Shown piece by piece: positions 60,420-64,000 of a stretch of DNA of 64,000 bases (position 1 is its first letter; each line of letters begins with the position of its first letter). This DNA is from an uncultured Actinomycetes bacterium (GTDB lineage Bacteria; Actinomycetota; Actinomycetes; S36-B12; UBA10799). The position numbers and the translations under genes were made by a program. Where the stretch lies: contig CAMPEQ010000006.1 in assembly GCA_946803585.1 (NCBI GenBank), positions 62,001 through 126,000 of the forward strand, read 5' to 3'. The notes below the pieces were generated by a model. It was not told the origin of the DNA and ran no database searches. It was given only the letters and a program-made list of their open reading frames with translations.

Positions 60420-61864
60420 GCGAGCTCGAGTCCCCGGCGTTCGCGCCCGAGTTCGGAACGACCGATTCTGATTGGGTTGGCTTCGATGTTCACGTCGTCG
60501 GTCTCGGTGTTGCTGGATTCGCTTGTGCAGATGCGCTCATACAGCGGGGTGCGCGAGTCACGATTCATGATGCTTCTACCGAGGAGAAACAGCGCGAGCG
60601 CGCGACGATCCTAGAGATACTCGGGGCAAAAATTGATCTAGGCAATACCGGCGAGTTTGACCTTGCCGACGCTCAGCTACTTGTGCTTTCACCAGGTGTT
60701 GCGCCTCATGCATCTGTGGTTAAGCGGGCTCAGAGCACGAATGTGCCTATCTGGGGCGAGCTTGAGCTGGCGTGGCGGCTACGCCGGGAAGACGCCGCTC
60801 GATGGCTGCTTGTCACCGGAACGAACGGAAAGACGACAACCACCCTGATGCTGGAGTCGATCCTCAAAGCAGCGGGCAAGCGCACGGCGGCGGTTGGGAA
60901 CATCGGAGTCAGCTTGGTCGAGGCCGTGACCTCAGGTGTCCCCTTCGATGTGTTCGCGATCGAGGTCGGCGCCCCACAACTCCCGTTCGTCCACACGATT
61001 AGCCCGCTAGCCGCAGCCTGTTTGAACGTTGCTCCCGATCACGTTGATCACTTCGGATCGTATGAGGCGTATGTCGCAGCCAAGGCTCGCGTCTTCGAAC
61101 GGACAGTCCGCGCGTGTATTTACAACCTTGAGGACCCGGTTACTGAACAGATGGTTGAGCAGGCCCCCGTCATTGAGGGTGCTCGGGCAATCGGATTTAC
61201 CCTCGGGGCTCCGGCGCGATCAATGCTTGGACTCGTCGACAACTACCTAGTGGATCGCGCGTTCATCGAGAACAGGGCGACACACGCCCAGGAGTTGGCT
61301 ACCACTGAGGACGTGCAGCCGTCCGTTCCGCACAACATTGCAAACGCGCTTGCAGCGGCAGGTCTCGCGCGCGCATATGGAGTTCCACCAGCCGCGGTGC
61401 TGCGCGGTCTGCGGGACTTTGAGCCAGCAGGGCACCGAATCACCGAAGTCGCGGTGGTGGATGAGGTTCGCTACGTCGATGACTCTAAGGCGACGAACGG
61501 CCACGCGGCGGCGACTAGTTTGTCGGCCTACGACTCGGTTGTGTGGGTGGCTGGGGGACTAGCGAAGGGTCAGGATTTTGACGATTTGGTCAAAGATTCG
61601 GCGTCGCGGCTGCGAGCAGCCGTGCTCCTGGGTCAGGATCGAGAGAAGATCGCCCAAGCAATGGCTCGACACGCACCAGAAGTCCCTGTTCTACAGGTCT
61701 CATCGACGGACACTAGGGCGATGGCCGAGGTGGTCAGGTTAGCGGCGGAAGTCGCCCAACCTGGTGACACAGTCTTGCTTGCCCCTGGTTGTGCGTCGTG
61801 GGATATGTTTCGCGACTACGCTCAGCGCGGGGACGCATTCGCTGCGGCGGTCAGGGAACTGTAG
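60416..61864 (+). CDS. murD: UDP-N-acetylmuramoylalanine--D-glutamate ligase
   Basis: MurD, 482 residues, adding D-Glu to UDP-MurNAc-L-Ala. The N-terminal Rossmann-like domain has HVVGLGVAGFACADAL (~25). The ATP loop is VTGTNGKTTTTLMLES (~138), NVAPDHVDHFGSYEAY follows, and YVDDSKATNGHAAATSL (~350) and LAPGCASWDMF are near the C-terminus. ATG 60416 overlaps the mraY TGA (ATGA), like the other junctions of the cluster; an ATG four codons earlier is in frame. Confidence 0.95.
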   Translation: MSELESPAFAPEFGTTDSDWVGFDVHVVGLGVAGFACADALIQRGARVTIHDASTEEKQRERATILEILGAKIDLGNTGEFDLADAQLLVLSPGVAPHASVVKRAQSTNVPIWGELELAWRLRREDAARWLLVTGTNGKTTTTLMLESILKAAGKRTAAVGNIGVSLVEAVTSGVPFDVFAIEVGAPQLPFVHTISPLAAACLNVAPDHVDHFGSYEAYVAAKARVFERTVRACIYNLEDPVTEQMVEQAPVIEGARAIGFTLGAPARSMLGLVDNYLVDRAFIENRATHAQELATTEDVQPSVPHNIANALAAAGLARAYGVPPAAVLRGLRDFEPAGHRITEVAVVDEVRYVDDSKATNGHAAATSLSAYDSVVWVAGGLAKGQDFDDLVKDSASRLRAAVLLGQDREKIAQAMARHAPEVPVLQVSSTDTRAMAEVVRLAAEVAQPGDTVLLAPGCASWDMFRDYAQRGDAFAAAVREL

Positions 61865-61881
61865 GGACGCGAGCGTAACGA

Positions 61882-63315
61882 GTGGAGGCTGATCGCATCA
61901 GCGATACCGAGCTTCCACCCTCGCGGGGCCGGACTCGTTCACGGACACGAGCGTCGACGAATTCAACGGAAGAACACGTCGACGTCAGTGATTCCCGTCG
62001 TAAGGCGCGCCGTACTGATGAGCCACGGCGGTTGTTCTCACTTGGGAAGGCACTGAAGCACCCGCTGGCCGACTACGGATTTCTCCTTGGCGCTGTGTCG
62101 CTGCTGCTGATTATTGGCCTCGTGATGGTGTTGTCGGCCTCGACGATCGTCTCCTTTGACGGCACGGGTTCGGCGTACACGCTGTTCCTTCGCCAGCTCA
62201 TGTTCGCGGGACTTGGCATCGTCGCGATGCTCTTCCTGTCTCGAATGCCGGTCAAGTTCTTTCGCCGGATGGCGCCGATCCTGCTGGTGATCGCGTTCCT
62301 TGCGCTACTTCTGGTCTTCGTTCCGGGGATCGGTGTTGAGGTCAACGGTCAGCGCAACTGGATCAACCTCGGTGGGCCGTTCCGCTTGCAGCCCAGTGAG
62401 TTCGCGAAGTTCGCTCTGATTGTGTGGTCCGCTGACTTAATCGCGAAGCGACGCCAGTCGGTGGATGGATGGCGGTCGTTGCTGATTCCGCTGGCTCCGG
62501 TCGCGGGCGCCATGATCATGCTCATTCTATTCGAGGGTGACCTTGGGACCACGTTGGTCATGATGCCGGCCGTTGCCGCGATCCTGTTGATCGCAGGTGC
62601 GCCGCTGCGGCTCTTCGCGTGGATGGGCGCGGGGATCCTCTCGATGATCGCATTCATGTCCATCACTACCCCTTACAGACTCCAACGGTTCGCGACCTGG
62701 CTGGATCCAGCCGCAGATCCAGATGGTGCGGGATGGCAGGTAATCCACGGACAGTACGCGCTGGCTACCGGGGGCTGGTGGGGAGTGGGACTTGGCGCGA
62801 GCCGAGAAAAGTGGGGATTCCTTCCCGAGGCCCAGACGGACTTCATCCTGGCCGTAATCGGGGAGGAGCTAGGGCTTGTCGGAACGCTGAGCGTCCTCGT
62901 ACTCTTCGCGATCGTCGCCTACGTGATCTGGCAGATCGCGAAGAAGGCAGAGACCGATTTCATCCAGTTAGCGACCGTTGGTGTTGGGATCTGGATCGTC
63001 GCGCAGGCACTGATTAACGTGGGCGCTGTACTAGGCGCGTTGCCGATCACTGGGCTGCCGCTGCCGTTGGTGTCCTATGGCGGGTCCTCCCTGACGTTCA
63101 CAATGATGGCTATCGGCATGTTGCTGGCTTTCGCTCGCTCACAGCCCGCCGCGACCGAGTTTCTCGCTGAACGCAAGGCAACAAAGAAGAAGGGCCGAAG
63201 TCGGCGGCGACGTCCTAAGTCGGAGGGTGTCGAGGCACAAGGATCTGGTCGATCGCGCGGATCTCGCCGCCCCCGCCGTCGCTCGACGGCCGAGACGTCA
63301 AAGGGACGGCAGTAG
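61882..63315 (+). CDS. ftsW: Lipid II polymerase / cell division protein FtsW
   Basis: FtsW, 477 residues, a SEDS-family peptidoglycan glycosyltransferase working with FtsI at the septum. A ~70-residue Arg/Ser-rich cytoplasmic N-terminus precedes about ten helices. SEDS marks are NGQRNWINLGGPFRLQPSEFAK (split by the loop), WVIHGQYALATGGWWGVGLG-like segment (residues ~285-310) and PLVSYGGSSLTFTM near residue 395. The C-terminal ~55 residues are very basic (KKKGRSRRRRPKS). The start is GTG 61882. The TAG overlaps the murG GTG by one base. Confidence 0.94.
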   Translation: MEADRISDTELPPSRGRTRSRTRASTNSTEEHVDVSDSRRKARRTDEPRRLFSLGKALKHPLADYGFLLGAVSLLLIIGLVMVLSASTIVSFDGTGSAYTLFLRQLMFAGLGIVAMLFLSRMPVKFFRRMAPILLVIAFLALLLVFVPGIGVEVNGQRNWINLGGPFRLQPSEFAKFALIVWSADLIAKRRQSVDGWRSLLIPLAPVAGAMIMLILFEGDLGTTLVMMPAVAAILLIAGAPLRLFAWMGAGILSMIAFMSITTPYRLQRFATWLDPAADPDGAGWQVIHGQYALATGGWWGVGLGASREKWGFLPEAQTDFILAVIGEELGLVGTLSVLVLFAIVAYVIWQIAKKAETDFIQLATVGVGIWIVAQALINVGAVLGALPITGLPLPLVSYGGSSLTFTMMAIGMLLAFARSQPAATEFLAERKATKKKGRSRRRRPKSEGVEAQGSGRSRGSRRPRRRSTAETSKGRQ

Positions 63316-64000
63316 TGCGCGTTCTCCTAGCGGGTGGAGGAACTGCTGGTCACGTTGAACCAGCGCTCAACACCGCCGATATCCTCGTGGGCCGTGACCC
63401 GGCTACCCAGATTCTCGCCCTCGGAACCGATCGTGGGCTCGAGGTCCGACTCGTTCCTGAACGTGGATACGACCTCAAGCTGATTTCAGCGGTTCCGCTA
63501 CCGAGGCGCCCCAACCGTGATCTCCTCGCTCTGCCCAAGCGTTTGCGTCGGTCAGTACGCGAAGTCCGCGAGGTGATGGAGCGGCAAGGAACAGACGTAG
63601 TCGTTGGTTTCGGGGGATACGTGGCCACTCCGGCGTACTTGGCGGCTCGCGGACGGGTCCCCATCGTGATTCACGAGGCGAACGCCAAGGCCGGGATTGC
63701 CAATCGCCTTGGGGCTCGCTTTACGCCCTACGTGGCGGAAGCTACGGCAGGCTCCATCAAGGGAGCAACCACGCTGGGAATTCCGCTACGAACCGCGATC
63801 GCGGACTTGGACCGCGTGGCTTTGCGCTCGCAGGGTCGCGCTCACTTTGGACTGGCTGAGGATCGCGCCTGCCTGCTCGTTTTCGGCGGATCACTCGGAG
63901 CTCGTCGGATCAACGACGCCGTTGCTGCTGCCGCACCGCAGATCGTTGCCGCCGGATTCCAGATCCTGCACGTGGTGGGCGACAAGAACTTGGACCAAGG
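63315..64000 (+). CDS. murG: UDP-GlcNAc--MurNAc-pentapeptide transferase MurG (cut by right edge)
   Basis: The first 228 residues of MurG, which adds GlcNAc to lipid I to give lipid II. MRVLLAGGGTAGHVEPALNT is the first Gly-rich loop, VVVGFGGYVATPAYLAA (~98) the second, IHEANAKAGIANRLGAR follows, and LLVFGGSLGARRINDAV (~190) opens the C-terminal nucleotide-binding half. GTG 63315 overlaps the ftsW TAG by one base. The gene continues beyond the window, with no sign of damage in the visible part. Confidence 0.96.
   Translation, partial: MRVLLAGGGTAGHVEPALNTADILVGRDPATQILALGTDRGLEVRLVPERGYDLKLISAVPLPRRPNRDLLALPKRLRRSVREVREVMERQGTDVVVGFGGYVATPAYLAARGRVPIVIHEANAKAGIANRLGARFTPYVAEATAGSIKGATTLGIPLRTAIADLDRVALRSQGRAHFGLAEDRACLLVFGGSLGARRINDAVAAAAPQIVAAGFQILHVVGDKNLDQ

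Noticed and set aside
1-64000. tRNA, rRNA, IS elements, prophage, attachment sites and CRISPR arrays
   Set aside because: None was recognised; all gaps are under 300 bases and the gene order is that of a conserved actinobacterial core.

Overview
The window is a stretch of core chromosome from an actinobacterium (class Actinomycetes). The family set points there: DUF3145, DUF3000, DUF3040, DUF3515, a SepIVA-like protein, an NdgR-type IclR regulator beside leuCD, an HU protein with a Lys/Ala/Pro tail, the F420 enzyme CofC, a WhiI-like atypical response regulator and a CUUCCCC-loop RNA before rsmH. GTG and TTG starts are frequent and base composition is moderately GC-rich. MurE carries the DNPR signature of the meso-diaminopimelate type. 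I cannot fix the order or genus. No rRNA, tRNA, IS element, prophage or CRISPR array was seen, and no gap without a gene exceeds 300 bases.

Layout. 1-7.4 kb holds a cut-off membrane protein gene, a DUF2207/LemA envelope pair, an SGNH hydrolase, CutC, DUF3145, and an MFS exporter coupled to a pirin. 7.4-11.9 kb holds ndgR with a coupled NmrA-like gene, divergent leuCD sharing a palindromic operator, then hup and a perfect 25-bp inverted-repeat terminator. 11.9-17.5 kb holds cofC, plsC, gpsA, ddl, a DUF3515 lipoprotein, thiL and rpmB. 17.7-33.5 kb is a rightward housekeeping block: DAK2/FakA-like, recG, rsmD, coaD, sepIVA-like, DUF177, rpmF, an acyl carrier protein, rnc, mutM, a 69-aa coiled-coil gene, smc, ftsY and an ABC-F ATPase.

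33.5-43.7 kb is mostly leftward: an AI-2E family permease, fadB, fadA, an EfeO-cupredoxin-like lipoprotein, rnd, a whiI-like gene and DUF3000; hemE and zapE diverge rightward. This order matches the Streptomyces fadBA-whiI-hemE neighbourhood as I recall it. 43.7-49.4 kb holds an ABC exporter with an AidB-type acyl-CoA dehydrogenase and, divergently, dinB. 49.6-51.6 kb holds DUF3040, a patatin and a MaoC-like protein. 51.9-64 kb is the dcw cluster mraZ, rsmH, ftsL, ftsI, murE, murF, mraY, murD, ftsW, murG, tightly overlapping and running off the right edge.

The most interesting signals are regulatory: two adjacent hairpins with CUUCCCC loops between mraZ and rsmH; a TGGAG-N5-TGGAG repeat before mraZ; a palindrome before whiI that resembles the BldM/WhiI operator; the NdgR palindrome before leuC; and an inverted repeat with a third half-site before cutC. 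I found no convincing novel defence, toxin or biosynthetic system.
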